Both the position numbers and the translations under genes were made by a program. Below, piece after piece: positions 18,809-29,237 of a stretch of DNA of 64,000 nt. The DNA is taken from NCBI GenBank assembly GCA_028280305.1, contig JANQMC010000004.1, positions 1 through 64,000 of the forward strand, given 5' to 3'. Source of the DNA: Pelagibius sp. (GTDB taxonomy: Bacteria; Pseudomonadota; Alphaproteobacteria; Kiloniellales; Kiloniellaceae). Within the stretch, counting starts at the first letter, position 1. Each line of letters starts with the position of its first letter. The notes beneath the pieces were generated by a model, which saw only the letters and a list, made by a program, of their open reading frames with translations, was not told where the DNA came from and ran no database searches.

Positions 18809-19201
18809 TTAGGTTGGCTTTGCGGGTGAGGCCGCTGCCGGAGCGGTTACGCGCCGCAAGCCTGAGGCGTAGAAGCCAGACGCCGGCAGCGGCGTATTCA
18901 GCAGCACCAGTACGACCAAGCTGACAGCAGTAACGGACAGGCGCCATCCCGGAGCCTTGGGCCAGGGTTCGGCCTGGAAGTCGGCGAGCAGCTCCAGAGC
19001 GTCGCCTGCCAAGGAAACCGGTACGCGCAACTCCACACCGCCGAAGGCGTGTGTCAGGTGCCAGGCCATGGAATGGCTGTAGCGGATATCGGGAAAGACC
19101 TTGATGCCGTGGGCGGTCAGCATCGCCTCGGCCAGAGCCGCATCCGCCAGGCCGTAAGCCCGCCCAACGGTCATGAGATCCGAACTTCTAACGGTGATCA
19201 C
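18809..19201 (-). CDS. DUF2007-like small protein with one membrane segment
   Basis: A 130-residue protein whose first 75 residues (LADAALAEAMLTAHGIKVF, GGVELRVPVSLAGDALELL) resemble the DUF2007 putative signal-transducing fold. A predicted membrane helix follows (WRLSVTAVSLVVLVLLN, about residues 86-104), then a short Ala/Pro-rich tail. Function is unknown. It lies just upstream of the thrS leader on the same strand, but the leader ORF and attenuator imply that thrS can be controlled separately. Confidence 0.7.
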   Translation of the reverse strand: MITVRSSDLMTVGRAYGLADAALAEAMLTAHGIKVFPDIRYSHSMAWHLTHAFGGVELRVPVSLAGDALELLADFQAEPWPKAPGWRLSVTAVSLVVLVLLNTPLPASGFYASGLRRVTAPAAASPAKPT

Positions 19202-19304
19202 CCTGCTTCGATAATGCCGGCGCAGCGCCGCCGGACAAACAACCCAGGCGATTATGATAGCCCGATCAATTCCCGGCTTCGACCGCCGGGATCAGGTGCC
19301 GTGG

Positions 19305-19772
19305 CTAGTCGCCCTGCTGGGAGGAGATGACGGCACCCGTGGGGCTGTAGAGCACCCCGGCGCGGGTTTCGAAGGCGGCGACCATGCGGCGCACGGCCTC
19401 GTGGAACAGGGCCTCGATCACCTTCTGCAGCAGCTTGTTGCGGAATTCGAAGTCGACGTAGAAGTCGATCTGGCAGCCCTCGGGGTGATCCTCGAAAACC
19501 CAGTGGTTCTCCAGGTATTTGAAGGGCCCCTCGGCATAGGTGACGTCGATCCGCTGGGCCGCGGCGTCGGGGATCACCCGGCTGGTGAAGCGCTCGCGGA
19601 ACATCTTAAAGCCGATGATGAGGTCGGCGACGATCAGGTCTTCCTGGCGCGTCTTGATCCGGGCACCGAGGCACCAGGGCAGGAATTCGGGATAGCGTTC
19701 GATATCCACGACGAGGTCGTAGAGCTGCCCCGGCGTGTAGGGCAGCACGCGCTTTTCCTTGTGAATCGGCAT
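19305..19772 (-). CDS. RatA/Coq10-family START-domain protein
   Basis: The 155-residue protein belongs to the SRPBCC/START superfamily, branch Coq10/RatA. Conserved elements are YTPGQLYDLVVDIERYPEFL near residue 11, PWCLGARI, GFKMFRERFTSRV, the GPFKYLENHW core and DFYVDFEFRNKLLQKVI. Mitochondrial Coq10 binds ubiquinone; the E. coli homologue was described as the ribosome-associated toxin RatA. In alphaproteobacteria the gene commonly follows lipA, as here (36 bases apart, same strand), so a role in quinone function is more likely than a toxin role; that is inference. Confidence 0.9.
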   Translation of the reverse strand: MPIHKEKRVLPYTPGQLYDLVVDIERYPEFLPWCLGARIKTRQEDLIVADLIIGFKMFRERFTSRVIPDAAAQRIDVTYAEGPFKYLENHWVFEDHPEGCQIDFYVDFEFRNKLLQKVIEALFHEAVRRMVAAFETRAGVLYSPTGAVISSQQGD

Positions 19773-19808
19773 GGGCGGGAGTGTAACCGAGACTTGCTTG
19801 AGAGACTA

Positions 19809-20765
19809 CTAACCGGCGGCGGCCAGCTTGGCTTCCCGCGCCGCACGTAGCCGGGCGAAATCCTCGCCCGCGTGATAGGAGGAGCGGGTCAGAGGCGTCG
19901 CCGAGACCATGAGGAAACCCTTGCCGTAGGCCATGGCCTCGTACTGCTTGAACTCCTCCGGCGTCACGAAGCGGTCGACCACATGGTGTTTGGGCGTCGG
20001 CTGCAGGTACTGCCCGATGGTGAGGAAATCGACATCGGCGGAGCGCAGGTCATCCATCACCTGCAGCACCTCTTCCTTGCTCTCGCCCAGGCCCACCATG
20101 ATGCCGGACTTGGTGAAGAGGCTTGGGTCCTGGCGCTTCACCTCGTCGAGCAGGCGCAGGGAGTGGAAGTAGCGGGCACCGGGCCGCACCTCGGTATAGA
20201 GCCGCGGCACGGTTTCCAGGTTGTGGTTGAAGACGTCGGGCCGGGCCTCCACAACCACGGAGACCGCCCCCTCCTTGCGCAGGAAGTCCGGCGTCAGGAT
20301 TTCGATGGTGGTCTCCGGCGAGGCTTCGCGGGTGGCGCGGATCACTTGGGCGAAGTGCTCGGCGCCGCCGTCATCCAGGTCGTCTCGGTCGACGGAGGTG
20401 ATGACTACGTGCTTCAGACCCAGCTTGGCGACCGCCTGGGCGACGTTCACCGGCTCGAAGGGGTCGAGGGCGCCGGGCTTGCCGGTGGAGACGTTGCAGA
20501 AGCTGCAGGCGCGGGTGCAGATCTCGCCCATGATCATCATGGTGGCGTGGCGCTGGGCCCAGCATTCCCCGATGTTCGGGCAGGCCGCTTCCTCACAGAC
20601 CGTGGCGAGCTTATGCTCACGGATAATCTCGCGGGTCGCGTGATACTCCTTGGAGACAGGCGCCTTTACCCGGATCCAGGCCGGCTTACGCTTCACCTCC
20701 TGATCCGGCTTGTGGGCCTTCTCTGGGTGGCGGACCCGTGGGGTCTCGGTGGTGTTTTCAGTCAT
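19809..20765 (-). CDS. lipA: Lipoyl synthase LipA
   Basis: This radical SAM enzyme inserts two sulphurs into octanoyl groups on lipoyl domains such as those of PdhB and PdhC encoded nearby. The 318-residue protein has the auxiliary cluster motif [13 protein letters not shown] and the SAM cluster motif [10 protein letters not shown], plus [19 protein letters not shown] and VGLGES(K)EEV segments. The C-terminal conserved SSYHAGEDF region is present. The start overlaps the end of an unknown 94-residue gene by eight bases. Confidence 0.97.
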   Translation of the reverse strand: MTENTTETPRVRHPEKAHKPDQEVKRKPAWIRVKAPVSKEYHATREIIREHKLATVCEEAACPNIGECWAQRHATMMIMGEICTRACSFCNVSTGKPGALDPFEPVNVAQAVAKLGLKHVVITSVDRDDLDDGGAEHFAQVIRATREASPETTIEILTPDFLRKEGAVSVVVEARPDVFNHNLETVPRLYTEVRPGARYFHSLRLLDEVKRQDPSLFTKSGIMVGLGESKEEVLQVMDDLRSADVDFLTIGQYLQPTPKHHVVDRFVTPEEFKQYEAMAYGKGFLMVSATPLTRSSYHAGEDFARLRAAREAKLAAAG

Positions 20766-21042
20766 CTTTGCTCATTGCGCGACGAAATCCTGCTTCGCCG
20801 TCTATTCCTAATTCCCCGCCGTAGCGCTCCTCCAGAAGAGAAACGAAAGCTCCTCTTGCTTTTGGAGTGGCGAGGAGTAGCCAATCACCGTTTCCTGCTT
20901 CTATCAATAAAGCGTCCCCGCGTTTCTTAGCATTACATATCCCGACATTACCTTCGCACTCAATTGCATCTTTTATGTGAGAAATTTCTTCAATTGTGAA
21001 TTCTTGACCGTCTAACCATTCTTCGAAACCTGTCATCGTCAT
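20758..21042 (-). CDS. Small acidic protein of unknown function
   Basis: I do not recognise this 94-residue protein. It begins [19 protein letters not shown], is acidic, has two cysteines and no membrane segment. An SD-like GAGGGA lies eight bases before the ATG at 21042, supporting translation. Its DNA is visibly more AT-rich than that of its neighbours (for example around 20930-21020), and it is wedged between lpd and lipA, so it may be an acquired gene. Its 3' end overlaps the lipA start, suggesting that lipA translation is coupled to it. Confidence 0.65.
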   Translation of the reverse strand: MTMTGFEEWLDGQEFTIEEISHIKDAIECEGNVGICNAKKRGDALLIEAGNGDWLLLATPKARGAFVSLLEERYGGELGIDGEAGFRRAMSKDD

Positions 21043-21084
21043 GGTGCGTATCCCTCGGCAGGAGTCTATGACTACTATCCGTAC

Positions 21085-22488
21085 TTACATATGGATGACA
21101 CGGTCATAGGCATCAAGGACCGACTCGTGCATCATTTCGGAGAGGGTGGGATGCGGGAAGACCGTATGCATCAGCTCCTCCTCCGTGGTCTCCAGGCCCA
21201 TGGCAACGACATAGCCCTGGATCAGCTCGGTCACCTCGGCCCCAACCATGTGGGCGCCCAGAAGCTGCCCGGTCTTGGCGTCAAAGACGGTTTTCACCAT
21301 GCCGTCCGGCTCGCCGAGGGCGATGGCCTTGCCGTTGCCGATGAAGGGGAAGCGCCCGACCTTCACCTGATGGCCTGCCGCCTTCGCTTTGGCCTCGGTC
21401 AGGCCGACGCTGGCCACCTGGGGATGACAATAGGTGCAGCCGGGGATCTGCTCTTTCTTCATCGGGTGGACGTTGTTCAGCCCGGCGATCTTCTCGACGC
21501 AGATAACGCCCTCGTGCTCGGCCTTGTGGGCCAGCATTGGCGGCCCTGCGACGTCACCGATGGCATAGATGCCGGGCTCCGCCGTGCGGCCGTACTCGTC
21601 GATGACGATGCAGCCGCGGTCGGTTTTCACCTTGGTTGTCTCCAGCCCGATGTTTTCTATGTTGCCCTGCACGCCGACGGCGGAGATGACGCGGTCGACG
21701 GTGATCTCGGACTTCTTGCCGGCCTTGTCCTCGATGGTCGCGGTGACGTTGTCAGCACCTTTCTTCACCGCCACGACCTTGGTCTCGGTCATGATCTTGA
21801 TGCCCTGCTTTTCGAACTGCTTGCGGGCGAGCTTGGAAATCTCCTCGTCCTCCACCGGCATCACCTGGGGCATGACCTCGACCACCGTCACCTCGGCACC
21901 CATGGTGCGGAAGAAGGAAGCGAACTCGATGCCGATGGCGCCGGAGCCGATCACCAGCAGCTTCTTGGGCATGGTCTGAGGCACCATGGCCTCGAAGTAG
22001 GTCCAGATCAGTTTCTTGTCCGGCTCGATCCCCGGCAGGGCGCGCGGCCGGGCCCCGGTGGCAATGATGATGTGCGGCGCCGTGAGGTCGGAGAGCTTCT
22101 TGCCGTCCTTTGTGACGACCAGCTTGCCCGGCCCGTTCAGCTTGGCTTCGCCATCGATCACCGTGACCTTGTTCTTCTTCAAGAGGTGGCCGACGCCGCC
22201 GTTCAGCTGTTTGGAGACACCGCGGGAGCGCTGCACCACCTTGGCCAGATCGAAGCCGGTGTTGCTGGCCGAAAGGCCGTAGGCGTCGGCGTGCTGCATG
22301 TAGTGATAGATCTCCGCCGAGCGGAGCAGCGCCTTGGTCGGAATGCAGCCCCAGTTCAGGCAGATGCCACCCAGATGTTCGCGCTCTACCACGCAAACCT
22401 TCATCTTCAGCTGCGCGGCGCGGATCGCCGCGACATAACCGCCCGGCCCGCCGCCGACAATGATCAGATCGAAGTTCGTATCAGCCAC
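21085..22488 (-). CDS. lpdA: Dihydrolipoamide dehydrogenase (E3)
   Basis: This FAD enzyme reoxidises dihydrolipoamide of the pyruvate dehydrogenase complex. The 467 residues show the FAD motif IIVGGGPGGYVAAIRAAQ, the redox disulphide in GGICLNWGCIPTKALL, the NAD motif VIGSGAIGIEFASFF, the second FAD motif YAIGDVAGPPMLAHKAEHEG, and the C-terminal His-Glu pair in HTVFPHPTLSEMMHE. Start: GTG at 22488 is preferred because GGAGG lies five bases ahead of it; the frame opens further at a TTG. It closes the pdhA-pdhB-pdhC-unknown-lpd run. Confidence 0.97.
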   Translation of the reverse strand: MADTNFDLIIVGGGPGGYVAAIRAAQLKMKVCVVEREHLGGICLNWGCIPTKALLRSAEIYHYMQHADAYGLSASNTGFDLAKVVQRSRGVSKQLNGGVGHLLKKNKVTVIDGEAKLNGPGKLVVTKDGKKLSDLTAPHIIIATGARPRALPGIEPDKKLIWTYFEAMVPQTMPKKLLVIGSGAIGIEFASFFRTMGAEVTVVEVMPQVMPVEDEEISKLARKQFEKQGIKIMTETKVVAVKKGADNVTATIEDKAGKKSEITVDRVISAVGVQGNIENIGLETTKVKTDRGCIVIDEYGRTAEPGIYAIGDVAGPPMLAHKAEHEGVICVEKIAGLNNVHPMKKEQIPGCTYCHPQVASVGLTEAKAKAAGHQVKVGRFPFIGNGKAIALGEPDGMVKTVFDAKTGQLLGAHMVGAEVTELIQGYVVAMGLETTEEELMHTVFPHPTLSEMMHESVLDAYDRVIHM

Positions 22489-22509
22489 ATCAACCTCCAA
22501 ACGCCGGGT

Positions 22510-23163
22510 TCATCCCGGCGGATTCCAGATATTCGCGTCGGGCGCCCGCCCGGTGATCAGGTGCAGCAGCAGCGGCACCACACCGCTGTTGCCGTCGCTG
22601 GTTTTCAGGTTCGACAGCAGGCCCGCCTGAGCTTCGAAGAGCGCGCGAAAGGGGGCGATCGAAGACAGCAGATCGAAGCGCCAGGTCCCCGCCTCTTCCT
22701 TGAAATGCACATTCACCGGAATCGGTGAGCCTTCCAGGTTCGACAGCTTGGCCTGGGCCTGATCGCCGGCAACCTCGAAAGGCCCGGCGGACAGCCGCTC
22801 CACATCCTCCATGTCGAAGGCGCGCTGGTTCACGGCGTAGGCAACCGGATCGCTCTTTTTCATCGCGCGCAGTTGGTCCGGCTTCATATTGTGCCGAAGC
22901 ATCAGCACCGAGATCTGGTCGAGCAGCGGCAGCGCCCGCACCTCCGCCTCTTTCAGGGTCAAGGCCCGATCCAGGGTCTGGTCCAGAAAGGCGTGGGTGT
23001 CAGAGGCTGTCAGCTTCGACGCTGCCTCTCCGTCGCCCTCGACCAGCGCCTGTTTGTACGCGGCAAAGCTCTGATCGACAGCGGCCGGATCGGCTTTGAC
23101 GCTGACAGGTGTAGCCAAGGCGACGAACAGGAAAACAAAAAATAGTCTGGAAAGACCTTTCAC
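22510..23163 (-). CDS. Predicted secreted protein of unknown function in the pdh operon
   Basis: The 217-residue protein has a clear signal peptide (MKGLSRLFFVFLFVALATPV, cut probably near residue 24, VKA). The mature part is mostly helical with no recognised domain; it has FAAYKQALVEGDGEAA, a repeat-like start seen in some lumazine/NTF2-fold proteins. A GTG start at 23163 follows GGAGAGGAG. It is embedded between pdhC and lpd on the same strand with short gaps, so it should be cotranscribed with pyruvate dehydrogenase, yet the product would be exported. Possibly an NTF2-like binding protein; function unknown. Confidence 0.75.
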   Translation of the reverse strand: MKGLSRLFFVFLFVALATPVSVKADPAAVDQSFAAYKQALVEGDGEAASKLTASDTHAFLDQTLDRALTLKEAEVRALPLLDQISVLMLRHNMKPDQLRAMKKSDPVAYAVNQRAFDMEDVERLSAGPFEVAGDQAQAKLSNLEGSPIPVNVHFKEEAGTWRFDLLSSIAPFRALFEAQAGLLSNLKTSDGNSGVVPLLLHLITGRAPDANIWNPPG

Positions 23164-23191
23164 GGCTCTCCTCTCCGTTGCAAAGGCGCCG

Positions 23192-24508
23192 TTACAACAG
23201 CATGCTCAACGGGTCTTCGATCAGCTTCTTGAAGGCCGCGAGGAACTGGGCGCCGACGGCTCCGTCGACGACCCGGTGATCGACGGAAAGCGTGCAGCTC
23301 ATCACAGTTGCGATGGAGAGTGCGCCGTCCTTAACCACCGGACGCTGCTCACCGGCGCCAACCGCCAGGATGCAGCCCTGCGGCGGATTGATGACGGCGG
23401 AGAAGTCCTTCACGCCGAACATGCCGAGGTTGGAGACCGAGAAGGTGCCGCCCTGGTATTCCTCGGGCTTCAGCTTGCCGTCGCGGGCGCGCAGCGCCAG
23501 GTCCTTCATCTCGTTGGAGATGGCGGCCAGGCCTTTGTTTTCCGCCGCCTTGATGATCGGCGTGATCAGGCCGGCCGGCGTGGCCACGGCCACCGAAACG
23601 TCGGCATGGTCGTAGAACAGCAGGCCCGAATCATCGTAGGAGGCATTGGCCGCCGGAATCTTCTTCAGGGCCAGGGCCACAGCGCGGATAACGAAGTCGT
23701 TCACCGAGATCTTGTATTCGTCGGAACGCCCGTTCAGCTCCTTGCGAACCTTCAGCAGTTCGTCCACTTCGCAGTCGACGGTCAGATAGAAGTGCGGCAC
23801 CTGCTGCTTTGATTCGGTGAGGCGTTTGGCAATCACCTTGCGCATGCCGCTGAGCGGCTCCTGCGTGTAGGTCATGCCCAGCAGATCGGCCATCTCCTTT
23901 GCACCCGGTCCCGACGCCGCCGGAGCCGCGGCTGTTGCGGCTGCCGGTGCCGGGGCCGCTGCGGCGGGTGCCGCCTGTCCGGGCTGCGCACTTTCAACGT
24001 CCGCCTTCACGATCCTGCCATGCGGGCCGCTGCCTTTCAGGCTTGCAAGATCGACACCCTTGTCTTTGGCAATACGCCGGGCCAGAGGGCTGGCGAAGAT
24101 CCGGCTGCCGCCGGAAGCTGCGGGCGCTGCCGGAGCAGGCACGGCGGCGGGCGGCGGTGTCGCACCGTTGGTGCTCGCCGCAGGCGCCGGTGTTTCCGGT
24201 GCCGCCGGTGCCGGGGCGGCAGCAGCCGGGGCCGCAGGAGCGTCGCCGATAGCCGAGGCATCCTCGCCCTCCTCCAGGACGACGGCGATGACCTGGTTCA
24301 CCGGCACCGCCTCGGTGCCTTCGGTCACGAAGATCTTGCCGATGGTGCCCTCGTCCACGGCTTCCACTTCCATGGTCGCCTTGTCGGTCTCGATCTCGGC
24401 GATCACGTCGCCCGAGGCGATCTCGTCGCCTTCTTTCACCAGCCACTTGGCCAGGGTGCCTTCGGTCATGGTCGGCGAAAGCGCCGGCATCAGAATATTG
24501 ATTGGCAT
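23192..24508 (-). CDS. pdhC: Dihydrolipoamide acetyltransferase, pyruvate dehydrogenase E2
   Basis: E2 forms the core of the pyruvate dehydrogenase complex and transfers acetyl groups to CoA. The 438 residues hold one lipoyl domain (1-80, lipoyl Lys in [14 protein letters not shown]), an Ala/Pro-rich linker, an E3/E1-binding domain (about 135-170, SPLARRIAKDKGVDL), a second linker, and the catalytic domain ending with the active-site SVDHRVVDGAVGAQFL. Its lipoyl domain is almost identical to that on PdhB. It lies 24 bases behind pdhB on the same strand. Confidence 0.97.
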   Translation of the reverse strand: MPINILMPALSPTMTEGTLAKWLVKEGDEIASGDVIAEIETDKATMEVEAVDEGTIGKIFVTEGTEAVPVNQVIAVVLEEGEDASAIGDAPAAPAAAAPAPAAPETPAPAASTNGATPPPAAVPAPAAPAASGGSRIFASPLARRIAKDKGVDLASLKGSGPHGRIVKADVESAQPGQAAPAAAAPAPAAATAAAPAASGPGAKEMADLLGMTYTQEPLSGMRKVIAKRLTESKQQVPHFYLTVDCEVDELLKVRKELNGRSDEYKISVNDFVIRAVALALKKIPAANASYDDSGLLFYDHADVSVAVATPAGLITPIIKAAENKGLAAISNEMKDLALRARDGKLKPEEYQGGTFSVSNLGMFGVKDFSAVINPPQGCILAVGAGEQRPVVKDGALSIATVMSCTLSVDHRVVDGAVGAQFLAAFKKLIEDPLSMLL

Positions 24509-24532
24509 GTTTCTGTCCCCTCCTGCGCCGCC

Positions 24533-25909
24533 TTAACCGCGGTAGCAGACTTCTTTGGCACCATCGACGATATGGCTTGCCTGCGGCAAGGCCAGCACTT
24601 CCAGGTTCGCGGCATAGGGCATCGGGACGTCGACGCCATAGATGCGTTTCACCGGCGCGTCGAGCCAGTCGAAGGCCTGTTCCATGACAACTGAAGCGAC
24701 CTCCGAGCCGATGCCGGAATAGCCCCAGCCCTCTTCGCAGGTGACCAGACGATTGGTCTTCTGCACCGAGGCGACGATGGTCTCGCTGTCCAGAGGTCTC
24801 AGGCTGCGCAGATCGATCACCTCGGCATCGATGCCGTCGGCGGCCAGTTGCTCAGCCGCTTCCAGCGCCTTGCCGACCATGATCGAGAACGCGGTGATGG
24901 TGACGTCCTTGCCCGGTCGGACGACCTTGGCCTTGCCGATGGGCACGGTCCAGTCCGGCGAGTCCGGCACATCGAAACTCTGTCCATAAAGGATTTCGTT
25001 TTCCAGGAAGATTACCGGGTTGTCGTCGCGGATCGCCGACTTCAGAAGGCCCTTGGCGTCCGCCGCCGAGTAAGGCGACACCACCTTCAGCCCGGGAATA
25101 TGGGAGTACCAGGAGGCGTAGCACTGGGAGTGCTGGGCGGCGACCCGCGCCGCCGCGCCGTTGGGCCCGCGAAAGACGATCGGCGAGGTGATCTGGCCGC
25201 CGGACATGTAATGGGTCTTGGCCGCCGAGTTGATGATGTGGTCGATCGCCTGCATGGCGAAATTGAAGGTCATGAACTCGACAATGGGCTTCAGGCCATA
25301 CATGGCCGCGCCGACGCCGAGACCGGCAAAACCGTGCTCGGTGATCGGGGTATCGACCACCCGCTTGGCGCCGAATTCGTCGAGCAGACCCTGGCTGACC
25401 TTATAGGCACCCTGGTATTCCGCGACTTCCTCACCCATCAGGAAGACACGTTCGTTGGCCCGCATCTCCTCGGCCATGGCGTCGCGCAGCGCCTCACGCA
25501 CGGTCTGGGTAATCGTGGCGCCCGTCCATTCCGGTTCCGCCGGGGCCGGTGCCGCCATGGGCGGCGCGCCGGCTGGGGCCGCCGCTGCGGGCGCTTCCAC
25601 GGCCGGAGCGGGCGCAGCCGCGGCAGGCGCCGCTGCCGGGGCCGCCGAGATCGCCGAAGCATCCTCGCCATCTTCCAGCAGCACGGCGATCACCTGGTTC
25701 ACCGGCACTTCCTCCGTGCCCTCAGCCACCATGATCTTGCCGATCACGCCTTCATCGACCGCTTCGACCTCCATGGTCGCCTTGTCGGTTTCGATCTCCG
25801 CCAGGATGTCGCCTGAGGTGACTTCATCCCCTTCCTGCTTCAGCCACTTCGCCAGCTTGCCCTCGGTCATGGTGGGCGAAAGGGCCGGCATTAGAATATC
25901 GATTGGCAT
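24533..25909 (-). CDS. pdhB: Pyruvate dehydrogenase E1 beta subunit with N-terminal lipoyl domain
   Basis: This is the beta chain of the thiamine-diphosphate-dependent E1 component. The 458-residue protein is longer than the usual 330 because a lipoyl domain (1-80, Lys in [14 protein letters not shown]) and an Ala/Pro linker (80-130) precede the E1-beta domain (from [16 protein letters not shown]). That layout is known in alphaproteobacteria. The E1-beta motifs include [35 protein letters not shown] and the C-terminal [16 protein letters not shown]. It lies between pdhA and pdhC. Confidence 0.97.
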   Translation of the reverse strand: MPIDILMPALSPTMTEGKLAKWLKQEGDEVTSGDILAEIETDKATMEVEAVDEGVIGKIMVAEGTEEVPVNQVIAVLLEDGEDASAISAAPAAAPAAAAPAPAVEAPAAAAPAGAPPMAAPAPAEPEWTGATITQTVREALRDAMAEEMRANERVFLMGEEVAEYQGAYKVSQGLLDEFGAKRVVDTPITEHGFAGLGVGAAMYGLKPIVEFMTFNFAMQAIDHIINSAAKTHYMSGGQITSPIVFRGPNGAAARVAAQHSQCYASWYSHIPGLKVVSPYSAADAKGLLKSAIRDDNPVIFLENEILYGQSFDVPDSPDWTVPIGKAKVVRPGKDVTITAFSIMVGKALEAAEQLAADGIDAEVIDLRSLRPLDSETIVASVQKTNRLVTCEEGWGYSGIGSEVASVVMEQAFDWLDAPVKRIYGVDVPMPYAANLEVLALPQASHIVDGAKEVCYRG

Positions 25910-25984
25910 GTCCCCTCCCGGGAATTGCGGCCAGTCGTTCGGGCGGCCTTGGACGCTGCCCGGTGCTGGCTTGGTCGCGATGAC

Positions 25985-27013
25985 TTAAACGTAGACTTCG
26001 GTGTAGAGCTCGGCGGGATCGGGCTCCGGACTGGTCTGGGCAAAGTCCGCCGCCTCCGAGACGATGGCCTTCACCTCTTTATCCAGGGCCTTCAGATGAT
26101 CCTCGTCCATCACCTTGCGCTCGATCATGATGCCGCGCAGGCGCTCGATCGGATCGCGTTCCTGACGCACCTTCTGCACTTCTTCCTTGGAGCGGTACTT
26201 GGCCGGATCGGACATCGAGTGGCCGCGGTAGCGATAGGTCATCATCTCCATGATGAAGGGCCCCTTGCCGGAGCGTGCATGTCCCAGCGCCTTTTCGGCT
26301 GCTTCGCGCACCGCCAGCACATCCATGCCGTCGACCTGGATGCCGGGAATGCCATAGGCCTGGCCGCGGTGATACAGCTCCGTCGACTTGGCCGAAGACC
26401 GTTCGATGGAGGTGCCCATGCCGTACTTGTTGTTCTCAATCACGTAGACCGCCGGCAGCGACCACAGCGCCGACATGTTGAAGGACTCATAGACCTGGCC
26501 CTGGTTCAGCGCCCCGTCACCCAGATAGGTGACCGAGACCGCGTCCTCTTCCAGATAGCGGTGGGCGAAGGCCAGGCCGGTGCCGATCGGCACCTGGGCG
26601 GCGACGATGCCGTGACCGCCGTAGAAGCGCTCCTCATGGCTGAACATGTGCATGGAGCCGCCCTTGCCCTTGGAGTAGCCTCCGCTGCGCCCGGTCAGTT
26701 CCGCCATCACGCCCTTGGGGTCCATCCCACAGGCCAGCATGTGTGCATGGTCGCGATAAGAGGTCAGCACCGTGTCCAGCGGACCCATGGCCGCCTGCAC
26801 GCCGACCACCACTGCTTCCTGGCCGATGTAGAGGTGGCAGAAACCGCCGATCAGCCCCATGCCGTACATCTGGCCGGCCTTCTCTTCGAAGCGGCGGATC
26901 AACAGCATGTCGCGATAATACTTCTGAAGCTCTTCCACCGATGCCTTGATCGGTGCCGCGGCAGCCTTGCGTTTGCTGCCGGCGCGCGATGCCGCCGCCT
27001 TACTGCTTGCCAT
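25985..27013 (-). CDS. pdhA: Pyruvate dehydrogenase E1 alpha subunit
   Basis: The alpha chain carries the thiamine diphosphate-binding motif, here GDGALNQGQVYESFNMSALW (about residues 163-182). The 342 residues also show MLLIRRFEEKAGQMYGMG, GFCHLYIGQEAV, the SKGKGGSMHMF segment and YRYRGHSMSDPAKYR near the phosphorylation-loop region. A basic Ala/Lys-rich N-terminal tail (SKAAASRAGSKRK) precedes the domain. It is the first gene of the pdh operon, and the very AT-rich segment at 27110-27170 upstream is the likely promoter. Confidence 0.97.
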   Translation of the reverse strand: MASSKAAASRAGSKRKAAAAPIKASVEELQKYYRDMLLIRRFEEKAGQMYGMGLIGGFCHLYIGQEAVVVGVQAAMGPLDTVLTSYRDHAHMLACGMDPKGVMAELTGRSGGYSKGKGGSMHMFSHEERFYGGHGIVAAQVPIGTGLAFAHRYLEEDAVSVTYLGDGALNQGQVYESFNMSALWSLPAVYVIENNKYGMGTSIERSSAKSTELYHRGQAYGIPGIQVDGMDVLAVREAAEKALGHARSGKGPFIMEMMTYRYRGHSMSDPAKYRSKEEVQKVRQERDPIERLRGIMIERKVMDEDHLKALDKEVKAIVSEAADFAQTSPEPDPAELYTEVYV

Positions 27014-27109
27014 AGGGAACTCCCCGCGTTGCGGATGGGGCCATGAGCGGTTGAAATCCGCCCGTCTAAGCGCGCAGCTTACCGCAGGGAGATAGGTGAT
27101 GCAATCGTG

Positions 27110-27148
27110 GTTAATCTATTGTTTTATATAAAAAATATTACGATTAAC
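27110..27148 (-). promoter_or_regulatory. AT-rich promoter region of the pdh operon with inverted repeat
   Basis: GTTAATC (27110-27116) and GATTAAC (27142-27148) form perfect 7-base inverted arms around an AT-only-like core. On the minus strand a TTGTGT/TATATA pair with a 16-base spacer is a possible promoter. The inverted repeat flanks the -10 side and could be a regulator site. This is inference from composition and symmetry only. Confidence 0.4.
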
Positions 27149-27189
27149 ACAATATAAGTTAAAGACAGGAAGCCGTTGCCTCCTGTCGC

Positions 27190-27531
27190 TCAGAGAGGTT
27201 TCTCCGGGCGCCGCAAATCAGGGGGCAGAAAGATAACATGATCCCGGTCGCTGCCGTAATTCAAGATCGCCTGCGCGCGCTCTTCCAACAGGTCCGGCTC
27301 CAACGCCTCGCCGCGCAGCAGGCCCGCACGGGATTCCAGCTCGGCGCGCTGGGCCCGCAGGCTCTCGGCAGTCGCCGTCACCTGGGCGCGCTCCTGCTTC
27401 AGCATGATCCAGGCATAAAAGCCCCGATCACCGTTCATCGCGTGATAGGCGAAGTAGGCCACCATGCAGGCGGCAACAACCTGGGGAGCCGCCTGACGGG
27501 CGCGGTTTTTGATCTCTCTGACAAGCCGCAT
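27190..27531 (-). CDS. ftsB: Septum formation initiator family protein (FtsB/DivIC-like)
   Basis: FtsB is a small bitopic division protein that joins FtsL and FtsQ. The 113-residue protein has a basic N-terminus, one membrane helix (about residues 16-34, VVAACMVAYFAYHAM), a short coiled coil (RAQVTATAESLRAQRAELESR) and a conserved end (LEERAQAILNYGSDRDHVIF), where ARE/LG-type motifs normally lie. In alphaproteobacteria this gene is commonly found between eno and pdhA, as here. Confidence 0.9.
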   Translation of the reverse strand: MRLVREIKNRARQAAPQVVAACMVAYFAYHAMNGDRGFYAWIMLKQERAQVTATAESLRAQRAELESRAGLLRGEALEPDLLEERAQAILNYGSDRDHVIFLPPDLRRPEKPL

Positions 27532-27705
27532 GCGCCCAACGAATCACATCGCGATTCGTCAGGTCAAGGAAAAAAGAGTCATAGATTCCAAAGAGATTCA
27601 GGAAACCCTTCTCGAAGGCGCCTGTTCCGGCTTTGGACTCATTCAGGACGCTTCAGACGGTAGAATGCCAACCGCCGTCATGCACCTGAACCACACCCGT
27701 TCGGG

Positions 27706-29200
<1,495 letters not shown>

Positions 29201-29237
29201 CACCTGCACGATCGGAGAGTTGCAGGCTGTCAGCCGG

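Noticed and set aside
21091..22728. 545-codon open frame on the plus strand opposite lpd
   Set aside because: It is the antisense of a well-defined lpd gene, with His/Asp/Gly-rich composition typical of shadow frames and no motif.
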